64,000 nucleotides of DNA from NCBI GenBank assembly GCA_963669155.1, contig OZ022591.1, forward strand, positions 16,417,860 to 16,481,859. Direction: 5' to 3'. This stretch comes from Arbacia lixula. Lineage: Eukaryota > Echinodermata > Echinoidea > Arbacioida > Arbaciidae. Both the position numbers and the translations under genes were made by a program. The notes beneath the pieces were generated by a model, which did not search any database, had not been told where the DNA came from, and saw only the letters and a program-made list of their open reading frames with translations. Below, piece by piece: positions 11,569 to 24,110 of the stretch. Positions within the stretch are counted from its first letter, which is position 1; each line of letters opens with the position of its first letter.

Positions 11569-13950
11569 TGAAGAATACTAAGGTCGCATCCACTATCCAT
11601 ACATCCATTTTTATACTTACATTTTGCACACCCATATTACCTCGTTCCGCGCCAGTTTTCGCAAGTGTTGCAGCAGTGAAGATTTAATGAGCAGCGTGTT
11701 CATTGGCTCACACAGAACTACAGATTGACCAATCACATGTCTGTTATATTTGTATCTTGGTCGGGCAGTTTAAGTTTTTACATGTTGCTTTTGAAATATC
11801 AAGGAAATTACTATGAATTAAAGTGTTGGAAAGGTACAAATTGTTCAAAAATTGTCATAATAATGCTTTTGCACTGATGCAAAGTAACATAGTATGAAAA
11901 TGCAGACCTTTAACCAAAAGTTTGAATATTGTGCAATGTGAAACAATTAATATTCCCCCTTAGTGTTCAATGAGTATTATCTTCTATGCATAACAACATC
12001 ATTCAACAAACATTTTCATCAACCTGTAGAAATGCAACTTGGCATAAACTGCCAAATAGCATTTTTGATCACCAATACATGTACTATTGCTTCTGTTATT
12101 GCATCTATACTATGATCTCAACAACCTTTGATACAGTAGCTCCAACAATTTTTGTGAAACTATGGACATTTACAAATGTCTTTAAATATCTAAGTTGTAG
12201 ATAGAAAATAGTTCTTAGACCATCATCGTATAAAGAGTAACAGTTGCTGGTTTGATAAGGTTATACACTTTTGAACAAAATATGAAGCATATTTTACTCC
12301 AATTTTCTCTCAGGGGTGAACCAGTTTACTCTGTGTTTCCATGGAAATGAAGGATTTATGGTATTGATGAGGGAGAGATGGAATGCTTCACCCGTTTCAT
12401 TTCACAAAGAAACAGTATCATGTCTTGCATGAATGTTGGAAACTGTCACAACAACATGAACATGTGACATGTGTGTCCACTGTTAATGTACATGTTATAT
12501 TTTACAGTAGCAGAAGCCCAATGAAATGTAATGGTACAAAGAATAAGACAAAAGAGATAAAGGGGAGGTAAAGAAAATGTATCACGTACAGTGCTGCAAA
12601 GAATGTTAAAAAGGGTGCTTTTATTATTGTTGTCTTGATAACTGTTTAAGAGTTCAAGCCTGCAGAAGTTGTTGCTGGTCTAGACTGGGTGTACTGTAAA
12701 TGGAGCAGTAGCATCAAAACAACTATTTGTGAATGTGCCTTTAGTTTGTTCGTTATCCAGCATTAATTATCAACCACCCCCTTTGTTTATTTTACTAGTC
12801 TCTCTGCATTACTCCACTCAGTATATTTACTCTGAATACCCCATTGCTCTACATGTGTTGATACTCCATGGAAATATGTGTTATGTGAATTACTGGCTCT
12901 TGATGTGTGGAGTGAATTTTCACGGTGCTCTCAAAATTCATGTTCTGATGCTCATCTCAATGCTGCAACTCTTAATATTCAGGTTTTATCAACACACAAT
13001 GAATTTCATGCCAAATATGGGCATGTTAGAGATGAGTGAAAGCATGCCAGAATGTAATTTGAGTCTTGCGAAATGTGAACAAAAAACTGCTGTATCACCA
13101 TTGTGTCAAAGATGTTCACATTACACAAACATATACCTCCACGATTACAGTGAATGTTATTGCTAAACAGTACAATACACTCTTGTAACATCTTGAAAAT
13201 ATGTGGTTTTATACATGCACTGTTTCTGAATTATTTGTCCTTGTTTGATATAGAGTTTGGAAGTAGTTTGTGATATTCAGTACTCAACCATTCTCAATGA
13301 TATTAGGGAGCAAAGACTGACATGGGACTGGGGGAGAGTTGGAACTTTATCGCCCTCTTATCACATGTTAAAGCTTAGATTTGGCGTACTTTATTGAAAC
13401 GAGAAGGAAGGGGCACCCTGCAGAAAAAAAGTGGTTATCAAGTCTCCTTAAGCCCCGATCAGTGTAGTTTTTTTTTTGGAACATTTCGATAACATGAAAG
13501 CAGACCATAATGTGGTCAGGAGAGCTCACACATGTGAGACCAATGTGTTCCTTCGAACATGTCTGTACTGCATTCATGAAACAGATGAAGTGGGTGCGTC
13601 TTTAGCCTAAGCCTTTTACTTTTTATAGAAGAAATGTTATTTGTTTTCTTCTTTCTTTTTTACATATCATCACTTATTTTGTAAGTGTATATTCAAACTG
13701 AATCTGGTGCTGAATAAGTTACTCTTTTAACCGTGTGATGGATGCATGAGTGTTGCAACTCAACATACACATTTTTAACAACTTAATGTACATATACAGG
13801 TATTACTTTGTGTCAGAAGATGTTTTTAAGAAGAAATTGAAGAAAAATGCATCATTATGTTGACATCCATCATCACAAAGCATCTGTTCATTTAATGTGC
13901 TATGTATATTTTGTTAATGTCAAGTAATAAATGCGTGTGTACACTGGGTT
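11569..13950 (+). other. Probable 3'UTR of gene 2
   Basis: About 2.4 kb of AT-rich sequence free of long microsatellites follows the stop, up to AATAAA at 13926-13931, which is followed by a GT-rich stretch (GCGTGTGTAC). That pairing fits a cleavage and polyadenylation site. ORFs in this stretch show no domain signal. Confidence 0.5.
13926..13931 (+). terminator. Candidate poly(A) signal of gene 2
   Basis: AATAAA with a GU-rich element within about 10 bases downstream. It is the first well-formed signal I saw after the stop. Confidence 0.5.
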
Positions 13951-14581
13951 TGCTGGTCTGAGGCATACCCATTTTGAGAAGGACAAGATCCCTTTTAAAA
14001 TGGCAGTACCTACTCATTGTTGTTGCATATTGTTATCTGGTAGAGCATAATATTCTAGAATAATTAGTATCACATCAGTAGAATAACCTCGCTAATGTAT
14101 GATATCATTTTTATTGCAACAACAACAAAAAAAAATCATCACACATGTATCCAATCTTTTGTATTATGCTGAAATACAAGTATTTGAACTTTTCATATAT
14201 CTAGCAGACTTGAAAGTCACACTAGTTGAAGCAATAATTGTGAACTTTGCATACAGACATTTTTATGAAAAAGTAAGTCAGCAGAGTGTACGCATGTTTA
14301 TTGTTTATGAGGAGATCTGGATTTTCACTTCTAAGAGAATTGGGATATCCATTTGCAAGAAATTCGAAGCCTACCCCCTCCCCCTGAACAGAAAATGAAA
14401 TCATACTGCAAAATTAGGTTTTACACAATGGGCACATATTTTGCTTATATTCATAACAAACGGTGTATTTTCTAATCTGTGTGTAATTCAGACAGGCACA
14501 TTTCTCAGACCTTAACCTTTTATTTTTTACACTTTCAAGGACACAATATTTATTCATGCTTGATAGTTTAAAACAAATATT

Positions 14582-14635
14582 ACATACCAAATGATGCATT
14601 TAATCAGTGTTGCATATCAAATGATGCGTTAAAGT
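14582..14635. repeat. Two units of a ~30-bp minisatellite
   Basis: CATACCAAATGATGCATTTAAT and a second copy starting 30 bases later match the units at 18578-18752. Confidence 0.65.
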
Positions 14636-15499
14636 AGACATAAGAGCACGATCACAAAAATTGAGATCTTTACATCATTAGAAAGCTTTCAGCCTAATTA
14701 ACATAGATAAGAGACTCAAAAACAACAAAACGAAATGAAAATATTACAATAACTGATTAAACTTCACTGAATCTGGAAGTCATTGACGCCGATTTTCACG
14801 CAGTGAATTCGGTACCTTTGACATGACGTCACGTCATTGAGGGAGTGCTGTGTTGTGTAGAAAGTCGACGTAAATATACTGTTGTTTCTGAGCTGTTAAT
14901 ATTATTATGAGTGAATCTATTTGATTTCTTTTTATTCAGTTGTAATAAATAACTAATGGATACATGTTATTTAATCACAGTATTCTTTTTATACCGTGAA
15001 ATATATTTTTTTTAGGATGGGAAACGATCGAGTGGTGTGTGCGGGGGTATTCGGTATCCCAGTCAATAGGCTACACTATCACACTAACTTGCAAATTTGG
15101 AGCAAAAGTAGACCAATTATGGAAGTGTCGAAATTTTAAACTGGATTTTGTCCTCATCAATCATAGCTAACAGCCTACATATTCATATTTGAAATAAGGG
15201 TAGTCAAAAATGAAGTTTGATGACAATTTCTCGCTGTTGAAATACGGCAATAATACAAGCTGATGATATTTATTACGGTAAATTCTTCCGCGAGTGAGCG
15301 ATTACGCACAGAATTGGAAGCGAGCGGATCGATGCGCTATGCTATGTACACATATGCATGCACGCTCGCTACGCTATGATCTGAGTTACGCGTTTTGCAT
15401 CCGTTTTCACTGTACTGTAGTTCATTGCTTGTACATTCTATACTCCAGGAAATGTACTAATTTTTGGACAAAAGTAGGTATTTGTGCTTTTTAGTTGGT

Positions 15500-15716
15500 G
15501 TGGTTGTGTGGATCCATGATGGAAGATGATCGATGGCGGTTTGTCAGGTCCAGAGAATAAAAGCAAAGGGGCAAAAAACGAAGTCCTGAATCCGGCCGGA
15601 GGGTACCGGTGCAGCCAGGGTATACAGTACTACGACCAGCCCGTTCACGCAGTGAGGCTATGAGGCCGAGGGGAGCCGTCCCCGGGCCGGGGTTTTCGTG
15701 ATCCGCACTGCTCATG
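15500..15716 (+). other. GC-rich segment, possible non-coding first exon
   Basis: Locally CpG- and GC-rich sequence ends at a strong donor, CATG|GTGAGTG (GT at 15717-15718). A matching acceptor lies at 16164. It could be the first exon of the weak plus-strand model at 16165-17380. There is no long ORF. Confidence 0.25.
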
Positions 15717-16164
15717 GTGAGTGTTCGTAACTGCATTTTGATGAATTTTGACAAATTTTCCATGATGGGAAGACATGAAAGGTGACTCGAAAAGGAGTAA
15801 TGTACATGTATGCCTCGTGACAAGTGTGATCTTGACCCGAATAAAGGGATAGCTCAAATTTCATTCACAGAAATACGAGCCAGGAGGCAGTACCAAGGCT
15901 GGGCAGTACTGTCCCTTCTACATGTAACATGCAGTAACAGTTTAGTATTGTAACCGTACCGTCTAAATCGATACTCTGGCAGTAGGCCTATACCCCAATT
16001 ACATTGTGTGAAAATGTGAGAAATGTTAATGTTATTGTTACAATATGATTCTTATCAATTGACGCAGAATTGTATATTTTCAAAAGTCATCAAACAACCT
16101 AGCTAGTTTACATGTAGTTGCTCTACTAAAACAGTGTATGATTTTCCTTTGATCTTCATTGTAG

Positions 16165-17380
16165 AAAAGACACGGCTCAGCCTTCTGGACCACTCCTTTC
16201 AGCCAGCAGGCATGACATCACTCTTGGATTTGCTGTCGCAAGCGCGCAACCTGGGTGTGGTGGAACGCGTTCCTCATCACGACAACAATATGTGAGAGAA
16301 GTTCAGTATTCGTGCAAAACTAGCAAGCACAGACCATAATCTTTGTACTGGTCATTGTGATTATAGCTGCATGGCCAACAAAAGACAAAACCATTTTGCC
16401 ACGACTCTGCAGTCGTAAAGGCCTCCTCCTGAAAATGAGACGTCCCTTTCTTGCTCAAATGTAAATGCAATGACAGCGTGGACTCCGTCGATGTCGTTTG
16501 CACGTAGCTCGAGCCACCGTAGCATCAACAACGACATCGCGACCGCACCGCAAGAACCACTTCCCGTGGAGGAATTTCCCACACTTGACCTGTGACTTAG
16601 AAATAATACCCCGTTGCCACTGTCAAGGAACTTTTATTGGACTCCTTATTTGGATAACTCAATTTTTTGGAATATTCCCCCAAGCACACTCGTGAGTTGT
16701 TTAGTATATGTATGATAATTGATATCTCCATTTTAAGTGTTCTAGATTTAATCTGACTCGGATTGTACGCAGATGCATGCCTGCATATTCTAATTGATCT
16801 CATTTTGTGATCACGCTCCTAATCGTCTGAATCTTCCATCAATAAAGGGAAAAGAAAGGAACTTTTATCTCTTTTGCAATTTTTGTGTGTCTTCCTTAGC
16901 TTAATCTTTAGTCTAATTTTAAGTTCTCTGTGCGATTTTTTTCCACATAGCGCATAAATAACTTGAACAATATTCATTACGCTAGTTAATAGTGAATGAG
17001 CTTTCTGTTTCTGGGCTAATTTTAATTAGAAGGTATGTGAGTAGTAAGGATAGCATGCTCAATCCTGTGAATCCACCTGAATTATACCTGCAGCAGACTA
17101 CTGAATATAATTACATGTAGTAAGAATAAATACATGAAAGAATCTCGGGTTGAGATTATCCTAATGATTATGTCATCTATCTAATGGTTAGCAGTAGATG
17201 CAGGTTTCCAATCTAATGTTCTTTTTATTAATTTGCAGGATGGAGCAGGCTATCGTGTCCCAACTACTGGGTGTACGCCTTAATTTCTTTCTCAAACTTT
17301 TATTAAAATGTTTACATGTATTGTTAATAGGAGTCAAAATTGTGATTACTCCAGGCGTGTTAGAGAGAAGGGGATTATAA
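16165..17380 (+). CDS. Putative small spliced ORF, unknown product
   Basis: Exons 16165-16291 and 17239-17380 can be joined through ATAT|GTGAGA and TTTGCAG|GATGG, which continues the frame. From ATG at 16212-16214 the product would be about 72 residues: a polar start (MTSLLDLLSQARNLGVVERV), then a hydrophobic, Leu-rich end that could be a membrane segment, and stop at 17380. I recognise no family. The splice sites are good but the coding evidence is weak. It may be a non-coding RNA or chance. Confidence 0.25.
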
Positions 17381-18077
17381 AAAGAGAGAATGAGGTGATG
17401 AAGAGATATGTGGACAAACATAAGAAGAGGGGAAAGAGATAGTTGGTGTAAGGAGGGGAGGGCAGAGAGAGAGAGGTGGTTGGCATGAGGAGGGGAAAGG
17501 AGATAAAAGATATTGAGAATAACATATAGCGTATGAGAGATCCAGAAATGTTAATAAGAGGAAGTGAAAAAGGGGAGTACACAAAGAGTCATTTTGGCGT
17601 AGATGTGTGTTCTAGAATTCTCAAATAATGTCTCTACTCTGTTCCCGCCTCATCTCTCCTTTTCTCCCTCCCTATCTATTTCTCTCACACACTCAATATT
17701 TATCTCTTCATCTGTGATCTGTCCGTCGCTTTCACGCTTGCACCATTCAACTTTCACGTAGGCTTCACAGCATACAACGCACGAAACAACTCACAGCACA
17801 TTACGTGAAAGCACGCATATGGGACTTCGTACTGGGAGATGGTGGGGGGAAAAATGTGATCTCGACCAGATTAAACACGAATCACCCCAAAAATGTATAT
17901 ATTTTAGCTTGATATATTGATTTCCCACTCGGATATGGTTTGAATTAGCGGGCTCAACATTTTTTGTGTGTGAAAAGAGACAGTTTCTAAAAAAAAATTC
18001 TCGATTTTTTCGGGAGACGTGTGGGGAAAAAAATTACCGGATCTACTTTCACGGTCTGCACATACGGAAAAGGCACA

Positions 18078-18132
18078 CACACACACGTTCGTATATCAAC
18101 ACACGCACACACACAAGCACACACACACACAA
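18078..18132. repeat. (CA)n microsatellite
   Basis: Interrupted CA/ACAC run in intergenic sequence. Confidence 0.85.
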
Positions 18133-18577
18133 AAATAGTGATGAAAATGTGAAATAAAACATTGGTAACGCAAATATTTCTACCTGTTAAGCCTGTTGGT
18201 TATTATTTATGACATCATTAATATATCACAGGTAAAGAAATATACACACAACTATTGATTACATGAGTTTTGAACCTTTGAAAATAAAATCAAATATTTC
18301 TCTGGAGCTCTGTATACGATTTTCTGTGGGACATCCGGGGCCGGGATGAGAGGAAAACCATGACGTTACGTCATGTCGACCGAGTCGTATTTCGTGACTG
18401 GTTTTCAGGCCCGGAAGAGAGGCTATTTTTGTGGTACTTTAGTTGATGATATCAAGAGGCTAGACGATTTTTGTGATATCATATGTTGATAAACAGATTA
18501 TAAATAGCATATGCTGTCATTAGATACAAAATTCATGAATATTTTTTTCCCTCTTATATCAACTTTAAATGGTTTCT

Positions 18578-18752
18578 GCATGCCAAATGATGCATTAAAT
18601 CAATGTTGCATACCAAATGGTGAGTTAAACGCTTTTGCATGCCAAATGATGCATTGAATCGATGTGGCATACCGAATGATGTATTAAAAAAAAATTTCTG
18701 CATGCAAAATGATGATTAAAAAATGTCTGCATGTCAAATGATGCCTCAAACC
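18578..18752. repeat. Six-unit ~30-bp minisatellite
   Basis: Units start at about 18578, 18608, 18637, 18667, 18700 and 18729 with the core GCATGCCAAATGATGCATTA. Divergence between units is moderate. The array abuts the broken end of the DIRS-like element. Two more units lie 4 kb away at 14582. Confidence 0.75.
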
Positions 18753-18789
18753 AAATAACATACTTCAAAATACGTTTTAGACCCATGTT

Positions 18790-19453
18790 GAACAGTACCC
18801 CATATCCGTACAACAAACTCCCCGATTATTCTGTCGGGATGGACGTTTAAAGTCGAGACGGAGAGCAGAGCTAAGGAAAGAAAAGAAGGGTTCTCACTAA
18901 AAACGGTTGCGATTCCTAAAGAAGATGGGTGAAAGGAAATATGAAGTAGCCCCCAAGATTTCGTGCACGTGAGAGTCCAAATGAGATCCGTCTGGACAGA
19001 CAATCGGCCAAAAGTAAGAAGAAGGCCACCTAGGGATGACCAAGGTAGCGCAGGCACTATCTGATGCCAAGCGCTTGACCACCTGTGCTATAAGGCATAC
19101 GGGTGGACAAACATACAGTAATTGTTATCAAATTGCCAGTCTGGCAAAAGGCGTCGACGCCGGAAGTACCCCTACACCAAAATCTGGAGTTAAAGGTTAC
19201 GACTTTCTTATTTTGAGGTGAGGCGAATCTGTCCACGGTATGAGGACCCCACAAGGAGTCGATGACTGAAAAGGAAACTTCATCGATTTCGCAATCATCG
19301 TAGTCCCGGTATCTGTAAACTTATTTTATCGGCCGGTTTGTTCTCTCTCCTAGGCAACCATTCGGGATATATGACAGTATTATGAGTTTGGGACAAATCG
19401 AAAATTGCAAAAGCAAGGTCATGAAGGTTTGGCTTGACACTTCCGTTCTTGAT
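18790..19453 (-). pseudogene. DIRS-like RNase H region remnant
   Basis: Minus-strand frames encode NGSVKPNLHDLAFAIFD, PEWLPRRENKPAD, VIDSLWGPHTVDRFASPQN and ATLVIPRWPSSYFWP, in several frames. This is the C-terminal half of the RT-RNase H protein. It continues the sequence cut at 20222 by the LINE. Confidence 0.75.
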
Positions 19454-20216
19454 CAAAATCAAAATCAAAATCATATCGCAACCTTGGTGTTGTTTTTGAC
19501 TGCCATATGTCTATGTCCAATCAGATTACAAGTATTTGCAGATCAGTCCGCTATCAATTGCGCAACATTGGATGTATAAGAAAGTATCTCACTCGCTCTG
19601 CAACAGAGAAACTAGTACATTCACTCATTTCGTCGCGGCTTGATTTTTGTAATGGCCTCCTATACAACTTACCAGACGCTCAAATTGGGAAACTGCAGAA
19701 CTTACAAAATGCAGCCGCACGCATTGTAGCCTTAACCGACAAGCGCAGCCACATCACCCCTGTCTTGAAAAGTCTTCATTGGTTGCCCTTGAGGGAACGC
19801 CTTGCCTTTAAAATACGTCTTTTAGTCTTTCATATTGTCAACGGAACTTCCCCCAGTTACAATACATCTTTAATTCACAACTACCAACCATCACGAACCT
19901 TAAAATCCCCCACATCCGGCCTTTTGCAAGTTTCGGTTTCAAAGAGAACGTGGGGAGAACGGGCCTTTGCTCATGCAGGGCCAACCCTGTGGAATTCTCT
20001 TCCATAGAGTTTGGAAACCCTGACGTCAGTGACCACCTTCAAGGGCAACCTAAAGACATACCTGTATAATGGTGCTTTTTGACATACAAGTTCATACCTG
20101 TATTGTATTTTTTTTCTCTCTCTTCAATTTGCTCTGAAGCGCCTTGAGCATCTACAGTAGTTAAGATGGAAAGTGCGCTATATACATTCTATGCATTATT
20201 ATTATTATTATTATTA
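19454..20216 (+). mobile_element. 5'-truncated CR1/L2-like LINE inserted in the DIRS-like element
   Basis: The plus frame from about 19507 encodes the end of a non-LTR retrotransposon RT protein (SSRLDFCNGLLYNLP, HWLPLRERLAFKIRLLVFH, GPTLWNSLP). It meets an internal TAG at 20005-20007, after which the same frame goes on (SLETLTSVTTFKGNLKTYL) to TGA at 20080-20082. The 3' end has AAGCGCCTTGAGC, GTGCGCTATATA and then (ATT)n, as in many CR1/L2 elements. TTGAT at 19449-19453 and 20217-20221 is the likely target-site duplication. Confidence 0.8.
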
Positions 20217-20468
20217 TTGATAATGCGAGGAACATTTGCATTGTTTGTCATCCACTTGAGCTTTTGATGTTGGAAAAGAGAATGGCCTTCAGAAATTATG
20301 CGAAGTACGGCGGCCAATTCCCGCCAAGTAGAACTTTTGAGCGACTCTGTGCGAGTCCACCGACTGTCCGTGGAAGCACGTATGAGTGTTGTCTTGTATG
20401 AAGCCTCCGTAACCGCTATCGCTAGCGTCTGGAAAAAAAAAACTAGCGCAGATGGGGCTAAACAAAAT

Positions 20469-21545
20469 TTAAAAGGAAAACAGTTTTTTGATTACGGGAT
20501 CGGGTAGCATTATTGAATCGGACCAAAGGGTGCGTGATTCGATTGCATGATACGAGGCGCTTGTCATGAGCCTACATACAGGACCGAGTGCGAGAGACAT
20601 TGAGATGATTTGTCCCTCGAAAGAAGCCAAATCCTTTACTGGTACTGGCCGCGTTGATTGTGTCAACGAAACAATCGCTGCGATGCTGAGCAACAATTTG
20701 TTGATCTTAGGTTGTGGTACCAAAAATTGCTCTGTTGTTGAATCTAGAACAAGAACCAGATATTGGATTTGATTGGCATTTTGTCTTGCTGGGGACAAAA
20801 CCCGCTGCGAGTAAGGGTGTCACGCACAAAGGTCATGCTCGATAGTGCCGAACTAAGGCTGGGGGAAATGACGAGACCGTCGTCGATATAAACGAAGGAA
20901 ATAATGCCGTGGGCGCGCCAATAATAAACTAGTGGTCTGGTTAGTTTTGTAACCAAGTAACATGCGCTGTTAATTGAGGCCAAAAGGTAGAATAGTGAAC
21001 CTGTAATATCTAACGATGGAATCGTTATGAGCGAAAGAAAAATAAAATTAGTTTGGACCGAGTACTTGCAAGATGTGGGGTAAACCTTCATACTTGAATG
21101 TATACCTCTTAAGATATCCGTTTGTGTGGCGTAGGTCCAGAACCAATCGAAACTTTTTGCCTTCAGCGACTGTTAATGGATTGCAGCATGTGGGACGTGA
21201 TTTTACCTCCTCCACGCACTGTCTTTGCAACAAATCGGCGATAGCCGTCTCAACTAACTCAGGATGATTCAAACTTGATCTGTTATTCTTTGCATAAAAC
21301 TGAGGGGGGAATGTGTCAAAAGATAACTTATAGCCTTCATTAATAACATCAAGAATAAATGATGTGGCTTTAAGCTCGGACTTCCTGAAATTAAAAGATT
21401 GTTTAAGTCTACCTTTCACTCCTGGCGGTAGCTTTCCTTGAGCGACACATGAGGGCCCTGGTTGCTGGCGCATTGGCTGTCGACGGGCTCTGATGGCAGG
21501 GCAACTGGTGCGGACGTGGCCGGCAATGCCGCACTGGAAGCAGAC
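20469..21545 (-). pseudogene. DIRS-like gag zinc knuckle and reverse transcriptase remnant
   Basis: The zinc-knuckle motif runs in frame into the RT lead (GKLPPGVKGRLKQSF). RT continues to about 21048. A second frame then holds SACYLVTKLTRPLVYYWR and FVYIDDG, and a third holds DLASFEGQIISM. The catalytic YIDD box survives, but at least two frame changes separate the parts. Confidence 0.75.
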
Positions 21546-21660
21546 ACGATTATCGTAGCGGTGCTGGAAGGTTGGTCATGAAGGTGGCCGGGAAGCGGCG
21601 AAAAGAACCAAGAGGGCGTTGAGCAGGGCGAGGGTATGGGCGTGGCCTTCCCCGGGTCGA

Positions 21661-21688
21661 CTTCTCTCTCCTCTCTCTCAATCCCTCT

Positions 21689-21737
<49 letters not shown>

Positions 21738-22042
21738 CTCTCTCCCTCTCTCTCTCTCTCTCTGTCCTCTCTCTCTCCCTCTCTCTCTCTTTCTCTCTCT
21801 CTCCTCTCTCTCTCAATCCCTCTTCCCCCTCTTTCTCTCTGTCTCTCTCTTTTTTCTCTCCCCTCTCTCTCTCTCTCTCCTCATTTTCCCCTCTCTATAT
21901 ATCTCTCTCTTCTCTCTCTCTCTCTATCTCTCTCTCTCTCTCTCTGTCTCTCTCCCTCTCTCTCTCGCTTATCTCTCTTTTTTTTGTCTCTATTTCTCTC
22001 GCTTCTCTCTCTCTACTCTCTCTCTTCTCCCCCTTTTTCCCT

Positions 22043-22081
<39 letters not shown>

Positions 22082-22116
22082 GGCTTCTCTCTCTCTCTCT
22101 TCTCACCATCTCTCTC

Positions 22117-22155
<39 letters not shown>

Positions 22156-22170
22156 TCCCTATTTCTCCCT
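21661..22170. repeat. (CT)n microsatellite, ~500 bp
   Basis: Nearly pure pyrimidine on the plus strand, next to the 5' border of the DIRS-like element. The Ser/Leu-rich ORFs across it are artefacts. Confidence 0.92.
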
Positions 22171-23940
22171 CTTTCTCTTATTCTAGCTCTCTAGCTATGT
22201 CAAGCCCCTCTCTAAATGGATATATATTCTCACTTAATGTGGACATTCTCAACTCAAAAGTAGGCACACAGAAAGACGTAAGCTATCCAGCTCATGTACA
22301 CATACAATATAATGGAAACGTAAATAGGTTTTCTATTTACAATACAGTGAGTTTGCTTTGCATTCTTAAAACATCAACTCAATGATGATTGATGAGCGTA
22401 ATGATTTCCCTGATTCTGTCTAAACTTATTTTAATCATAATATCAAGCTTAAAAGGAATATAAAAGATGATCGAAGGACATGTTTGTAGATTAATTGAAC
22501 TGCATATACTTTTGTAATGCAGTGTTTGAAATCTAGGCGCTACTTTATAAGTGATTTGTCTCATTTGACATAAGGTATAAGGTACTTGCATTATAAATTC
22601 GTAACATAACCACTTTAAATGTATACCCGTTAAATATGTTATATGTAATAAATATCCATTATAAAAATATACATCTTAGCTAGGAATAAAATAACATTTT
22701 GCTCTCCCATTGTATTGAAAATCAATAGTGATGTCGTTTGTCTACAGTTCAATAACAACATGCATTTATTTTGATAGGATGATATGTAACTGCATTGCCA
22801 TGTTCATAATCTGTATGATAATGTAGTGTTTGTATTGATATTGTTATGCACATACAAGAAAGATATAAAAGTATAAAATACCATGCATTAGAATGATTTT
22901 AACACTTTACAATTGGCCTACCATTATTCACTTTAAAGTTAATGTAATATATACAAATCATAGTCCTTTGTCTTCACGAGAATCAGTATAAGAAGACCTA
23001 TTAACAATTACACATCGTAATATACATATTGCAGATTAATCCTATCAAAATAATAAACAGGAGCGCATAACATAACAATCAAACCATGATTTCCACTAGT
23101 TGTCATTATATGTTGTACTGTTAGAAATTGCATAATAGGCGAATTCACTGTGCTTCATATGTGAATTGATTGTTCCCCTAACATTGAGTCATTATATATA
23201 TAATGTTATGCCAAGACATTCGCTCGTGTGATTCGTTGCTGGTCAAGAAATACAGTTGGAAATATCTTTCTTGCCAGAAGTGTCCCCCCCCCTAAACAAA
23301 ATAATAAAGAAAAGAAAAAGAAAAGAAAACAGCAGCAACAAACAAACAAAAACCACCACCACCAACAACAAAACCCTTATTTCCCTTTCAATAACTTAGG
23401 TCACTCACAGTATGTTGCTGTCATTTATTTCTCTCTTATTTTCTTCTCTTGTTGTTTTCATTGTGACATATTCATATACATATACCTATTTTTACCTTAC
23501 ATCGCTATTTCTCTCTTCATATGTTTACATGCACTCAAGTCAGATTTGTAGAGTTCATGAAATATAATTTTCACATTCTGCAAATGTTGATTGATCAATT
23601 GACCAATAACTGAAATCAATTCTTCTAAACAAAATTTGACCTGACGTTATATCTGAGCTCTGACCGTTTCGTGAAAAACACCATGCGAACAAAAACGTGT
23701 TAAGCCACATTTTAAACATTTCTTTTTTTTTCCGATATCAATGTAAGATCATGAAAACAGCTGATTGTTCACACAGTGTACTTGATTTGTAAGTCGTAAC
23801 ACTGTGACACCAATTAAAGATTGAAAAAAAGTTTTTTTTTAAAACAATCAGCAGAAGAATACATTAATTCTAGTCTTTTGAACAATGCTAATAATGCATT
23901 TAGTAAAAACACATCTCTCAAACAAGAAATGTGACGGCGT
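22171..23940. other. Quiet interval
   Basis: AT-rich sequence with an A-rich stretch near 23290-23370. No exon, RNA gene or repeat could be supported on either strand. Confidence 0.5.
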
Positions 23941-23948
23941 CATCTCTC

Positions 23949-23954
23949 TTTATT
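23949..23954 (-). terminator. Candidate poly(A) signal of gene 3
   Basis: AATAAA on the minus strand, about 790 bases after the gene 3 stop and the first canonical signal I found there. If it is used, the inverted repeat at 24111-24606 is part of the 3'UTR. Confidence 0.4.
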
Positions 23955-24110
23955 TATGAACACAATCGAGCCAATATTTTACTCATTGCGGATATAATCG
24001 CTAGTGATATTCGTTTGTCTCGCAATTGGAGGTCAACAAGGAATCTGAATAGATCTATTGGGCTTTGTCCTTTGACCATTTAGGAGCGGTTCCCGCTCAT
24101 ACACTTAACT

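Larger units (their letters stand above)
18770..21545 (-). mobile_element. Decayed DIRS-like (tyrosine recombinase type) retrotransposon, split by a LINE
   Basis: Read on the minus strand from 21545 down, the pieces are: a CCHC zinc knuckle (CFQCGIAGHVRTSC, 21501-21542); an RT N-terminal part with YAKNNRSSL and FRLVLDLRH; an RT catalytic YIDD (20879-20890); a region with FEGQIISMSLALGP; then, beyond the LINE, an RNase H-like part with YPEWLPRRENKPAD, WGPHTVDRFASPQN and FNSRFWCRG, followed by VIPRWPSSYFWP. This order and wording is typical of DIRS/Ngaro-type elements. Frameshifts and stops break it throughout. The tyrosine recombinase domain expected further 3' is absent, so the element is dead and 3'-truncated. 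The outer borders are approximate. Confidence 0.8.

Noticed and set aside
15590-15720. GC-rich block considered as an RNA gene or rRNA fragment
   Set aside because: No cloverleaf, no A/B box pair and no recognisable rRNA or 5S core could be found.
16303-16582. Minus-strand ORF starting MGNSSTGSGSCG
   Set aside because: Locally GC-rich and open, but I see no domain, no matching splice partners and no conserved motif. A first exon of an unseen minus-strand gene cannot be excluded.
21636-22200. Ser/Leu-rich and Arg/Glu-rich ORFs across CT/GA tracts (also near 2200, 10300-10750, 36850-37200, 38600-39060)
   Set aside because: Translations of dinucleotide microsatellites with no stop codons.
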